Below, piece after piece: positions 45,627 through 53,790 of a stretch of DNA of 64,000 nucleotides (positions within the stretch are counted from its first letter, which is position 1; every line of letters begins with the position of its first letter). Made by a program: the position numbers and the translations under genes. The DNA is taken from the NCBI RefSeq assembly GCF_001612845.1, contig NZ_BDBF01000001.1, positions 359,807-423,806 on the forward strand, written 5' to 3'. The notes beneath the pieces were generated by a model. It did no database searches, was not told the origin of the DNA, and saw nothing but the letters and a program-made list of their open reading frames with translations. This stretch comes from Nocardia elegans NBRC 108235 (GTDB lineage: Bacteria > Actinomycetota > Actinomycetes > Mycobacteriales > Mycobacteriaceae).

Positions 45627-46709
45627 TTATCCTTGTCGTGCGGTCGGGAAACGTTTGCTACCAAGACTTTCGACGAGTAGCGAGGTACCGAAGACGTCCA
45701 AGGCGGAGGCCAGGAACCGGGCCACTCCGTCGGGAAAACGGCACGCACCTCGCCCCGGAACACGGGTGAGCCTGCGGAGGAGCCGCTCGGCGGTGTCGGC
45801 CGGAGCTCGCCGGTTCAGTAAGTCGATCAGATCGTCACGCAGCGCGGGCAATCCGAACCTGCACGGGCCGCACTGGCCGGCCGATTCACCCGCCGCGTAG
45901 GTCAGCGCGGACAGCACCACCTGCCATGGATCGCTGCCCGCGGCGACGACACGAAATACGCCGACGCCGGTTCCGATTCCGGACGGCGACAGAGCATTTC
46001 GTGACCACAGCGTATGACGCGCCTCGGCGGGCAGGAACCCACCGCTCAGACCGTTCAGCCACAGGGCCTGCGGACAGGCGGTGAGACCGCCTGCCCGATC
46101 GAAGATTTCGGACAGGGGCAGGCCCGCCTCCGCGCCGTGCACACCCGGATTGCGGACGCCATCGGCAACTGTCACCAGCCGCGGGCCGGGCTCGTCGGGC
46201 GTGCCGTAGGAGCGGAACCAGCCCGGACCGTATTCGGCGATCTGCTGCATCCGCCATACGGTTTCGACGTTGAGCACCAGGGTCGGCGCCAGCCGCCGCC
46301 CACGCGGGTCCCGGCCGCCGACGGTGATGGGTTCGAACCGCATCACCGGTCGCGCCGGACCACCGTGCGCCAGCCGGACCAGCGCCGACTCCTCCGACGA
46401 TACGTATCGCCGCGGTACCGCGAGCGTGTCCACGCCGGCCGCGTCCAGGAGCGCGAGCGTCTCGGAGCCGCGATGCGCGGCCACCCGCACCCGCTGCGCC
46501 GTAATTCGCCGGGCACCGTCGAGCACTTCGGGGAGATGGTGCGCGACGACCCATGCGTCCTTGGCCGAATCCATCTCTCCGTCACAAGCATTGACGATCA
46601 ACTCGGCCCGGTGGCGGGCCGCGAGTTCGAGTTTGGCGGCGGTGGGAAAGTTCGCGCCGCCGCGGCCGCGCAACCCCGCGGCCGCCAGGAGGTCCGGCAG
46701 CCCGGTCAT
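45627..46709 (-). CDS. NuoF-like NADH-binding iron-sulphur protein
   Basis: 360 residues. The opening GLRGRGGANFPTAAKLELA and VNACDGEMDSAKDAW correspond to the FMN/NADH site of complex I subunit NuoF; an SLBB-like part follows (LVTVADGVRNPGVHGAEAGL). The C-terminal iron-sulphur domain reads ESAGQCGPCRFG with Cys at 280, 283 and 323, but the first Cys of the usual ESCGxCxPC is Ala277, so the cluster lacks one standard ligand. The ATG overlaps the upstream stop (ATGA). A likely entry point for NADH electrons into the ferredoxin or membrane protein encoded alongside. Confidence 0.85.
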   Translation of the reverse strand: MTGLPDLLAAAGLRGRGGANFPTAAKLELAARHRAELIVNACDGEMDSAKDAWVVAHHLPEVLDGARRITAQRVRVAAHRGSETLALLDAAGVDTLAVPRRYVSSEESALVRLAHGGPARPVMRFEPITVGGRDPRGRRLAPTLVLNVETVWRMQQIAEYGPGWFRSYGTPDEPGPRLVTVADGVRNPGVHGAEAGLPLSEIFDRAGGLTACPQALWLNGLSGGFLPAEARHTLWSRNALSPSGIGTGVGVFRVVAAGSDPWQVVLSALTYAAGESAGQCGPCRFGLPALRDDLIDLLNRRAPADTAERLLRRLTRVPGRGACRFPDGVARFLASALDVFGTSLLVESLGSKRFPTARQG

Positions 46710-47272
46710 GTCCACTCCTGAGAAGCGATGTCCGAGCGGCGATGCCGCTGTGCGTCGGGAACGGCCCACCGCCAGACGGCGCCGACCGCCAGCGCCGCAC
46801 CGCAGCCCACGGTGACGGCGAGCAGCGCCGGATCCGCGGCCGAGGACATCGTCACTCCGTGTACCACCGCCAGCGGCGCCATCGCGTACGCGAGCAGGTG
46901 CAACGCACGCCATATCCGAGTCGGCAACCGGTGGCGCAGCAGCGATGTCGCGACGACCGCCAGGACGATGTCCACGGCGAGGGTGCCCAGCGCGACCCAC
47001 TGCCGCTCGTAACCGGCCGTGAACGGCACCACCGTCGACAGCCATCCGAGATCGACGTACGTATCGACCGTCGCGGTGACGATATGCGCGGCCAGGAAGA
47101 CGATCAGGCCCAGGGCGAGGGTGCGATGCAGTCCCATCGCCACCGCCGATACCGCGAGCCGGGGCCGCACCCGCGCGGCGGTGAACATCCCGAGCAACGC
47201 CACGACAGTCAGCAGTACGAGAGTGACCACGCCGGCGGCGCGCGAGACGTACCACAGCCACGGACTGGTCAT
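46706..47272 (-). CDS. Ferric-reductase-like / cytochrome b-type membrane protein
   Basis: 188 residues with five to six membrane helices. Paired His residues in AMGLHRTLALGLIVFLAAHI and IWRALHLLAYAMAPLAVVHG sit about 14-15 residues apart, the spacing of two-haem b-type proteins of the ferric reductase (MsrQ/YedZ, PF01794) family. ATGA overlaps connect it to ApbE upstream and the NuoF-like gene downstream. It would carry electrons across the membrane between the cytosolic NADH module and an extracytoplasmic flavoprotein. Confidence 0.82.
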   Translation of the reverse strand: MTSPWLWYVSRAAGVVTLVLLTVVALLGMFTAARVRPRLAVSAVAMGLHRTLALGLIVFLAAHIVTATVDTYVDLGWLSTVVPFTAGYERQWVALGTLAVDIVLAVVATSLLRHRLPTRIWRALHLLAYAMAPLAVVHGVTMSSAADPALLAVTVGCGAALAVGAVWRWAVPDAQRHRRSDIASQEWT

Positions 47273-48249
47273 GACACGTGCCGCTTCCGCGCCGCGGTCG
47301 GGGCGGGCCACCCCGGAGTCGTCACCACCTCGTGGTCGACCGTCATCAGGCAGGCGGGCACGCCGCGATCGGTCAGCCAGCGCGGCGCCTGATCGTCGAG
47401 AACGATCGCGGCCGTCGACGCCGCATTGGCCTGCACCGCATCGGGTCCCGCGCAGGTGACCTGCGCCCACCGCGTCCGGGCGGAGCGTCCGGTGCGCGGA
47501 TCGATGATGTGATGGCGGCGTACGCCGCCGCGCGTCCACGTGCGCAGCCGCGTCGACGACGTCGCGAACGCCTGCCCGGTCGAGGTGACGACCTGCACCA
47601 CGACGTCGTTCCAATCCTTCACCCCGATGGACCACCCGTGCGGCGGGACGGCGCCCGCGACGGCGATGTCGCCGCCCAGATTCACCAGATATCCACCCGG
47701 TCCGGTCGCGGCCAGCTCGGCGGCGATCGTGTCCGCTGCCCACGCCTTCGCACTCGCGCCCAGATCCAGTGCGGTTCCCGCGGGCAACGTGACCTCCCAC
47801 CGCTGCTCGTCGAAGATCATGTGCCGCAACGGAATCGAGCTCGGATCGAATGCGGCCGGGCCCACGTCACCGCGGGCGCGCACCACATCCAGATCGTCGT
47901 CGTAGCCGCAGGCGATCAGCGCGGCCCCGAGGGAGGCCGAGACCAACCCGGAGGTCAGGCGCTGGGTACGCATCGCCGCCCGCAGGCACGACCCGAGGGT
48001 CGTGCCGACCGGGATGCGCAGCTGCTCCGACCGGTCCCGGCGAGCCGCGTCGGCGCTGCGCGAATTGATCACGGCGAGTTCGGAATCCGCGCGAAAGCGC
48101 GAGGCGGCACGATCGAGTTCTTCCAGCCGCGCGCGGACCAGGCCGACCGCGCGCGCCAGCTCCCGGGCATCGGTGCAAACCACCACGACCGATGTTCCGA
48201 TCGCCGGAAACGTCTCCGAGGCCGCCACCGCGCCTCGCCCGGTGCTCAT
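47269..48249 (-). CDS. apbE: ApbE, FMN transferase
   Basis: 326 residues. Family features are AIGTSVVVVC, ELDRAASRFRADSELAVIN, DLGASAKAWAADTIAAEL, GGYLVNLGGDIAVAG and a later HHIIDPRTG; the metal and FAD-binding positions look intact. ApbE attaches FMN covalently to Ser/Thr of extracytoplasmic or membrane redox proteins. No signal peptide or lipobox is seen, unlike many ApbE proteins. It overlaps both neighbours by ATGA. No protein in the operon carries an obvious flavinylation motif (S/T-G-A-S/T type). Confidence 0.9.
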   Translation of the reverse strand: MSTGRGAVAASETFPAIGTSVVVVCTDARELARAVGLVRARLEELDRAASRFRADSELAVINSRSADAARRDRSEQLRIPVGTTLGSCLRAAMRTQRLTSGLVSASLGAALIACGYDDDLDVVRARGDVGPAAFDPSSIPLRHMIFDEQRWEVTLPAGTALDLGASAKAWAADTIAAELAATGPGGYLVNLGGDIAVAGAVPPHGWSIGVKDWNDVVVQVVTSTGQAFATSSTRLRTWTRGGVRRHHIIDPRTGRSARTRWAQVTCAGPDAVQANAASTAAIVLDDQAPRWLTDRGVPACLMTVDHEVVTTPGWPAPTAARKRHVS

Positions 48250-48548
48250 GACCCGGCGGTGTGCTCGTGCGGATCGCTGTCGGAATTCTGCACCGGCGGC
48301 GTGGGCGTCCACTCCCCCGGCCGGCCGCTTTCCGGTTGCGGCGCAGGAGAAGTCGGTGCCGAGACCGGATCGGCCGTCCGCAGGTCCACGGGCACCCGTT
48401 CCACGGTTCCCGAGGGTTTCGCCGCATGACCGATGGTGCCGCCCTGCACCGCCAGTTCCACGGCGAGTCCACCGACGGCGACCGTCGCGGCGACGAATAT
48501 TCCGGTTGCGCCGCGCCGGATTCGCGAGAGATTCGGATTCGTTGTCAT
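48246..48548 (-). CDS. Small membrane-anchored protein with Pro-rich exterior
   Basis: 100 residues. One N-terminal membrane segment (about 14-35, RGATGIFVAATVAVGGLAVE) and an extracytoplasmic tail rich in Pro, Ser, Thr, Asp and Glu. It is the first gene of the redox operon and overlaps apbE by ATGA. The place is where an FMN-binding-domain protein stands in related clusters, but this protein is too short for that domain, so it may be a remnant or a different anchor. No family recognised. Confidence 0.7.
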   Translation of the reverse strand: MTTNPNLSRIRRGATGIFVAATVAVGGLAVELAVQGGTIGHAAKPSGTVERVPVDLRTADPVSAPTSPAPQPESGRPGEWTPTPPVQNSDSDPHEHTAGS

Positions 48549-48600
48549 CTCTGTCCCACCTTCGCTTCTGGTATCGCTTGTCGCCCGCGAAGTCGGCGAA

Positions 48601-49824
48601 TCACCTGTTGGTCTGCGGGATCTCGATGCTGAGCGGCATCCGCAGTTCGGCCATGTACCACAGCACGAACTGCCGCAGGAATTCGTCGAACAGCCAGGTC
48701 GCGTCCGCGGTCGGCGGGATCACGCCCATCACGCCCTCGCGCACGGCGACGAACGGGCCCCAACTGAACTTCAGCAACGGATCCCACACCGGTTCCCGCG
48801 CGATCCGCAGATCGTCGGCGATCTTGTCGCCCAGGATGAATCGGGTGAACGCGCCCAGAATCGGCTTGCTGAGCAGCGTCAGATCGAGGTCGAAGCCCAG
48901 GTCCATGAGGTTGTGCGCGAGCTCGATCCCCTCCGGCGTCGCTTCGATGATCGGGTCCAGCTGCTGTTTGGCTTGAGCATCGGCCTGCTCCCACGTCGCG
49001 GGAATGTATTCGTCGCGAATGCCGAGAAAGTGGCCGGCCAGCTGCCAGGTATGCAGGTAGCCCTCCGATTCGACCTGCGGAATCTGCAGATTCCAGGCCC
49101 GGAAGGTCCGCATGATGGTCGTTGCGAGGCTGTGCCAGGTGACCATCTTGTCGTCCTGGCTGATCGGGATATGTTCCTTCGGCCAATGCGGCGACTGCGG
49201 CAGCAGATGCCGGACCGCGGCATGAATGATACGAGTCTTGACGCAGGTCACGATCATTTCGCCGCCCGGCTGGTAGGCGTTGACCGTGCCGATGTCGTAG
49301 CCGAATTTCGCGGTCTTGGCGATCCGGTCCTTCAGATGCGAGCCGCCCCGCGAGTAGTACACCGCGCGCGCCTCGTGCGGAATGACGTTCGCCATCATGC
49401 CGCTGGCGAAGGCGTAGAGCACGCCCAGATAGGTTCCCCGTTTCTTGTTGAATTCGAAGCCGGCCGCCATTTTGGCCTCGTCCGCCCACGACGGCAGCTG
49501 CCGCGCGTACTCCATGAAGTCGCGCATATTCTTCGGCAACCCGTCGGGGATGGGCTGCTCGTTGCGCACCCAGGTGCGGAGCAGATTGTTGATCCGCGGG
49601 ATGTCCTCGTGGTCCATGACGTCGGCGATCACCGGATCGGCCTCCGGATCCCACATCGTCAGCGGGTCCGCCCCGCCGCCGCTGCCGACCACGGAACCGC
49701 TCGGCGACCACGTCCACGGATCCGCGCGCGCCGTTCGCGCGCCGAGTGCGAGCGCCCCCGCCGCACCGAGTAATCCACCGCCTGCTCGCAGGGCGTCGCG
49801 CCTGCTGAGACCCAGTCCGTCCAT
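48601..49824 (-). CDS. lcp: Latex-clearing protein, rubber oxygenase (Lcp)
   Basis: 407 residues from the ATG at 49824. A Tat signal (SRRDALRAGGGLLGAAGALALG) ends near ARA-DP at 34. The catalytic set of Streptomyces K30 Lcp is found with a constant shift of three: Arg167, Lys170, Thr171, the haem-ligand His201 and Arg205 (in KTRIIHAAVRHLLPQ). Lcp is a secreted b-type haem dioxygenase cutting poly(cis-1,4-isoprene). Growth on rubber is known in Nocardia and Gordonia. A TetR gene is divergent with a perfect palindrome between, as for LcpR. The redox operon downstream in the same direction is 52 bp away and could be cotranscribed. Confidence 0.93.
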   Translation of the reverse strand: MDGLGLSRRDALRAGGGLLGAAGALALGARTARADPWTWSPSGSVVGSGGGADPLTMWDPEADPVIADVMDHEDIPRINNLLRTWVRNEQPIPDGLPKNMRDFMEYARQLPSWADEAKMAAGFEFNKKRGTYLGVLYAFASGMMANVIPHEARAVYYSRGGSHLKDRIAKTAKFGYDIGTVNAYQPGGEMIVTCVKTRIIHAAVRHLLPQSPHWPKEHIPISQDDKMVTWHSLATTIMRTFRAWNLQIPQVESEGYLHTWQLAGHFLGIRDEYIPATWEQADAQAKQQLDPIIEATPEGIELAHNLMDLGFDLDLTLLSKPILGAFTRFILGDKIADDLRIAREPVWDPLLKFSWGPFVAVREGVMGVIPPTADATWLFDEFLRQFVLWYMAELRMPLSIEIPQTNR

Positions 49825-49850
49825 GCTATTGTCCCTCTTCATTGAGAAGC

Positions 49851-49877
49851 AGATACAGAGATACAAACTCTGTATCT
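49851..49877. promoter_or_regulatory. TetR (LcpR-like) operator
   Basis: AGATACAGAG at 49851-49860 and CTCTGTATCT at 49868-49877 form a perfect 10-bp inverted repeat with a 7-nt spacer, between lcp and the divergent tetR. A further GAGTATCT at 49878-49885 may be a partial extra half-site. Confidence 0.85.
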
Positions 49878-49959
49878 GAGTATCTTGATGAGACCACACC
49901 GTGGCCGCGATCACAAGAAGTTGTCAGGATTTTCGAAACGAAGCGCGTGAGAGGACACC

Positions 49960-50664
49960 GTGAAGTTGGGATCACCGCCCTCGAAGGGTTCAGGAAACGG
50001 CACGTCACCACTCGAACGCGCCTATACGGATGCGGTCGACCAGGTCGACGAGGGCGACGACATCCGCGCGCGCATCCTCGACGCGGCGGTCGAACAGTTC
50101 GGCGCCCTCGGCGTTCGCCGCTCGACGATGGATGACGTGGCCCGGCGGGCGAACGTTTCCCGCATCACCGTCTACCGTCGTTTCGCGACGAAGGACGCCC
50201 TGGTCGAGCAGGTGATCGTGCGCGAATATCGGCGCTGGTTCGACCGGTTCCTGGTCGACATCCGGCACGCGCGCACCGCCGCCGACCGGGTCGTCCTCGG
50301 TTTCGTCAGTTCATTGCGGGCGATCCGCGAGAACCCGATCATCGGCGGCCTGCTCGCCGCCGAACCCGACATGCTGCTCGGATCCATGATCGGCGATCAG
50401 GGCCACACCGTCGCCATGGTGCGCAGGTTCGTGGCCGACCAGCTCCGCCGCGAGCAGCGCGCCGGCCAGGTGGCGCGGGAGGTCGACGTCGATCTGGTGG
50501 CCGAGTTGATGGTCCGGATCTCCGCCTCTTATCTGGCGCTTCCCAGCCAGGTCATCGATCTCGACGACGACGAGCAGGTGGCGGCCCTGGCCCGGCACTT
50601 TCTCGTGCCGATGCTCGAGCCGCCGCGCGACTCCGGCGCGGATGCGCCCGCTACTGGGCGCTGA
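49960..50664 (+). CDS. TetR-family regulator of lcp
   Basis: 234 residues, GTG start at 49960 with AGAGGA. The TetR domain spans about 30-80 (ILDAAVEQFGALGVRRSTMD, VSRITVYRRFATKDALVEQV). It is divergent from lcp, and the 10-bp palindrome lies 83 bp before its start, next to the lcp start. In Gordonia an LcpR TetR repressor controls lcp in the same arrangement, so this is a likely functional equivalent, released by a rubber breakdown product or related lipid. Confidence 0.88.
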   Translation: MKLGSPPSKGSGNGTSPLERAYTDAVDQVDEGDDIRARILDAAVEQFGALGVRRSTMDDVARRANVSRITVYRRFATKDALVEQVIVREYRRWFDRFLVDIRHARTAADRVVLGFVSSLRAIRENPIIGGLLAAEPDMLLGSMIGDQGHTVAMVRRFVADQLRREQRAGQVAREVDVDLVAELMVRISASYLALPSQVIDLDDDEQVAALARHFLVPMLEPPRDSGADAPATGR

Positions 50665-50725
50665 TCCCCGCGGACCCGAGATCGAGCTGATTGAGCAGAT
50701 TCTGAATCAGGACATAGGGGTTCAT
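50651..50725 (-). CDS. Possible 24-residue small protein
   Basis: ATG at 50725 preceded by GGAGG with 8-base spacing, stop TAG at 50651. It begins MNPYVLIQNLLNQLDL, an amphipathic helix with alternating Leu and Asn/Gln, and ends in a small Gly/Ser tail. The 3' end overlaps the tail of the tetR gene by 14 bp on the other strand. The upstream DNA at 50805-50840 is AT-rich and could be its promoter. The strong start site is the main evidence. Confidence 0.45.
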   Translation of the reverse strand: MNPYVLIQNLLNQLDLGSAGISAQ

Positions 50726-51118
50726 CGTCGAAGCCTCCGTCTCCACGGTGAGCGGGCGGCTGCCACGAGCAGCGCGGACCCAACGGTCGGGCCCGCCTCT
50801 TGGCAGCTCAGAATATTGATTAACATACATAACTAAGCCCAGGACTGTCTACAGTTTCAGCGAAGAATGGTGAGCAACTTAGTCGCGGTGCGGAAGCCAT
50901 GGGTGGGCAGCCGAGAGCCGGTCTGGCACAGCAGGTGAGCGGCCGTCATCGCGCGCCCGGCGAACCGGCCGAGCAACCGATGCGCGACCGCGGAATCAGG
51001 GGCGACATCAACGACACATAGAGAGAGGGGCATCGCAGGGCGAGAACGGAACCGACCGATGCCCCGAAGGATCCAGCCTCGGAAACGACTGTAGGCCTAA
51101 CGCTCCACAACCCGAACA
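50726..51118. other. Intergenic region at the left border of the DUF5994 island
   Basis: No supportable gene. A very AT-rich stretch (TTGATTAACATACATAACTAA, about 50816-50836) with imperfect dyad symmetry is a promoter/operator candidate for the 24-codon ORF. Confidence 0.4.
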
Positions 51119-51236
51119 CTATGACTGTCGAGGGGCCGGCGATTCGGATGAGGCCAGTAGGCGTTCGACAAGTTGAAACAGGGCGCGATGGGCATACGCC
51201 TCGTCGGCCGGCACGGTGAGAGGATGTGGTGCGCTG

Positions 51237-51668
51237 TCAGCGATCGTGATCGACCCGCTTCCCTGCACCCGGTACCGCTGCCAGCGCCGCGTTGGCCGCG
51301 GTACCGTCGGTGGTGGAGGGGATAACCCGCAGTATGACGACGATGCCGTGCGCGCTGCATACGTGCATCGTGTTGAAAAGCTCGAAAGGATAGGGGTCCA
51401 AGTGGGTTCGATGACTGCCGAGCTGCAGGTGCCGAGCAGAGGGTGACCATCCGGTCGGGTCGTAGACGACCTGTCGCACCAGTCCGAGGCGCGGCCGGAG
51501 GGCGGTGAGCAGTCCTGGGAGTTCGGCGGCCAGGTCTTGTGTGCGGGGCCACCAGACACCGTCGATGTGGCCGGTGCCATCGCGGCGCGGACGCAATCGC
51601 AATCGTGGTGTACAGAGCGGTGGGCGACGAGGCGGTGCGGGATGCAAGGTTGCCGATGGCTGCGCCAT
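51237..51668 (-). CDS. DUF5994 paralogue 1
   Basis: 143 residues from the ATG at 51668, which follows the leader ACAGGAGCGTCTC, a ribosome binding site shared with other members in this island. The DUF5994 core is present: TPRLRLRPR, then GVWWPRTQDLAAELPGLLTA, LRPRLGLVRQVVYDPTGWSP and YPFELFNTMHVC. The family is actinobacterial, cytosolic, with no established function; the Trp-Trp-Pro motif is invariant here. It is separated from the PatA homologue by 466 bp. The C-terminus differs from the others and overlaps a short open frame. Confidence 0.82.
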   Translation of the reverse strand: MAQPSATLHPAPPRRPPLCTPRLRLRPRRDGTGHIDGVWWPRTQDLAAELPGLLTALRPRLGLVRQVVYDPTGWSPSARHLQLGSHRTHLDPYPFELFNTMHVCSAHGIVVILRVIPSTTDGTAANAALAAVPGAGKRVDHDR

Positions 51669-52134
51669 GAGACGCTCCTGTCACAGCCTGCCAGGGCCGG
51701 AATCCGAATCGGAGACGACGCGACCTCGACTGGTCGACATGCGGGATGCCTCCGGATACGGTCCAGCCTACTCGCTGACATCTGCCGGACGACCTGCGCG
51801 AATGGAATCGAGGGATGGCGCATGCCGCATCGCCTGTCGGATTCCGCGCTTATGTTGATCATCATCGGTGAACTGGGTCGGCTCGGCTGGCAAGGCCCTG
51901 ATCGTCGCCCGGCCCGCCGGGCCGCACCGCGCTGGGGGGACACCCACCAGCCGACCGCGTTCCTCACCTCTCGGGTCGATACAACTGGTTCGCGCCATAT
52001 ATACCCGGATACCGTGCGGGAGCGAATCTGCAGATATGCGAGTTCGAGGCCCACACCGAGTGTCTCGACGACGGCCGGCACACGCTGCATCAATTGCGGC
52101 ATTCCCGGCTGCGGAGCCGGATCAGTGGTGCGGA
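51669..52134. other. Intergenic region between DUF5994-1 and the patA homologue
   Basis: Overlapping open frames here have no good start site and no recognisable product. Probably the promoter region for DUF5994 paralogue 1 plus the 3' region of the acyltransferase gene. Confidence 0.4.
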
Positions 52135-53025
52135 TTACTGCGCGCGCTCACGGGCACGATGGTCGGTGGTCCACACCGGTTGCAGCATGTGCCAGTCGGC
52201 CGGGTGCGCGGCGATACCGGCGGCGAACCGGTCGGCCAGGGCTTGGGTCGTGGCCTGCACACCATCGGTGGTGTCGATCGGCGCGCCGACGTGGAAACCC
52301 CAGCCGTCGGGGGTGAACCAGCAGTGCACCGGGAGCAAGGGTGCACCGGTGTCGATCGCCAGCCGAGCCGGGCCGGCCGGCATGCAGGCCGGTTCACCGA
52401 AGAAGGTGACCGGCACACCCGCACCGGTCAGGTCGCGTTCACCGAGCAGCCCGACGATCCGCCCCTGCCGCAGCCGCGCGGTCAGCTGCGCGAACGGCGG
52501 TGCGGCGCCGCCGGTGAGAGGGACGATCTCGAATCCCAGGCTTTCCCGGAATCGGACGAAGCGGTGGAACAGCGATTCCGGTTGCAGCCGCTCGGCGACG
52601 ACGGTCGGTGTGCCGACCCGCTGGACCAGCCACACTCCCGCCAGGTCCCAGTTGCCGCTGTGCGGTAACGCCAGCACGGCCCCGCGCCCGTGCCCGACCG
52701 CCTGGTGGATGTGTTCGAGCCCGGTGGCCGCCGAGTCGATGGTCGCGGCGAGCCGCACCGGATCCATCGACGGCAGCCGGAACGCTTCACACCAGTAGCG
52801 AGCGTAGGAGCGTAGGCTCGCGCGCACGAGATCGTCGGGCACCTGCGCCGCGGTGGTGGACAGCACCCGGGCCAGATTTCGCCGCAGCTGAATCGGACCA
52901 CCACCGCGAGCAGCGCGATCGGCCGCGACCTCGAACGATCGCATCGCCCACTGCTGCGGCAGGGCCCGCACCAGCCGCCAGCCGGCCGCATACCCGAGAT
53001 CCCAGGCTCGGTCCTTCGTGGTCAT
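52135..53025 (-). CDS. patA: PatA-like phosphatidylinositol mannoside acyltransferase
   Basis: 296 residues from the ATG at 53025, with a poor ribosome binding site. It reads as a close relative of mycobacterial PatA: WDLGYAAGWRLVRALP, GPIQLRRNLARVL, VLALPHSGNWDLAGVWLVQR (containing the HxxxxD acyltransferase motif HSGNWD), GLLGERDLTGAGVPVTFFGE and AHPADWHMLQP. PatA acylates the mannose of PIM1/PIM2 at the membrane. In mycobacteria it sits in a PIM cluster with pimA and pgsA1; here none of those is present and it stands among DUF5994 genes, so it may be a second copy with a shifted role. Confidence 0.88.
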   Translation of the reverse strand: MTTKDRAWDLGYAAGWRLVRALPQQWAMRSFEVAADRAARGGGPIQLRRNLARVLSTTAAQVPDDLVRASLRSYARYWCEAFRLPSMDPVRLAATIDSAATGLEHIHQAVGHGRGAVLALPHSGNWDLAGVWLVQRVGTPTVVAERLQPESLFHRFVRFRESLGFEIVPLTGGAAPPFAQLTARLRQGRIVGLLGERDLTGAGVPVTFFGEPACMPAGPARLAIDTGAPLLPVHCWFTPDGWGFHVGAPIDTTDGVQATTQALADRFAAGIAAHPADWHMLQPVWTTDHRARERAQ

Positions 53026-53382
53026 CGGCCACCACCGGCCGATAACGTCACAGTTCTCGTAGCCGCGGCCGTCGGGAGGCATGCAGCAGCCGGCAGCACG
53101 CCGAGCCCGAAAGTGATGATCATGACGGCCTCCAACGCCGGTCGGGTGCGGGCCTTATGAGTCGGAGATACCCCATCCGACGGGACGACACCCCGCGGAG
53201 GAAGTTACCTGCGATGCTTCGAATCTCGGCTTGTGCGTACGCGCGCTATCGGCCCGGTGGGCGCCGCGGGCGTGGGTAGGATGGAAGATGCCGGGGGCTT
53301 TTCGTACGAAACCACCCGTGATCTCGTCGTCGCCCGGCCAATGAACAGGGCCCGCCACGCGGCCCCGGTCAGGAGCGTCGTG
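53026..53382. other. Intergenic region before the first DUF5994 bicistron
   Basis: No supportable gene. A GTGGGTAGGAT box at about 53271-53282 resembles the -10 of stress-sigma promoters, with no clear -35. Divergent promoters for patA and DUF5994 paralogue 2 should lie here. Confidence 0.4.
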
Positions 53383-53790
53383 ATGACGCGACAACACGAG
53401 CCGATCCCGCAGGGCCGCTCGCCACGCTTTACCCTCCACAGCCGACCGCCGGTATCACGCCGGTTACCGACACCGCGAGCACCGCGCCCGGATGCGGTGG
53501 ATGGGGCCCGGTGGCCCCGCACGACCGACTTGGTCGCCGAACTGTCCGATCTGGAGGCGCTGGGCCGGCGGGCAGGCAGCATCGACCGAATCATGTACAG
53601 CATGGACGCCTGGCAGCCGGCACCGAGGCGCACGATGATCGGCGGACGTTCGGTTCGCCTGGACGGATACCGGCACCTGCCCGCCCACACACTCTGTGTC
53701 CTGAGACCGGACCCGACGGACCCGGCAGACCGCGGCACACGCAGCCCATCCTGCGCCCGATCCGCGTCCCGTGTGGGAGGCCTGATATGA
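53383..53790 (+). CDS. DUF5994 paralogue 2
   Basis: 135 residues from the ATG at 53383 after TCAGGAGCGTCGTG, the shared start leader. The core reads SPRFTLHSRP, VDGARWPRTTDLVAELSDLE, SIDRIMYSMDAWQPAPRRTM, with Arg in place of the first Trp of the WWP motif. The C-terminal third diverges from the other copies after HTLCVLRPDPTD and is shorter, which suggests decay or a changed end. The stop overlaps the ATG of paralogue 3 (ATGA). First gene of a bicistron that mirrors 57038-58015. Confidence 0.75.
   Translation: MTRQHEPIPQGRSPRFTLHSRPPVSRRLPTPRAPRPDAVDGARWPRTTDLVAELSDLEALGRRAGSIDRIMYSMDAWQPAPRRTMIGGRSVRLDGYRHLPAHTLCVLRPDPTDPADRGTRSPSCARSASRVGGLI

Noticed and set aside
51119..51268. 49-codon frame (GTG at 51268) with protein-like composition overlapping the end of DUF5994 paralogue 1
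   Set aside because: It has no clear ribosome binding site and overlaps the better-supported gene; it may be an old C-terminal extension in another frame, but this cannot be shown from the sequence.
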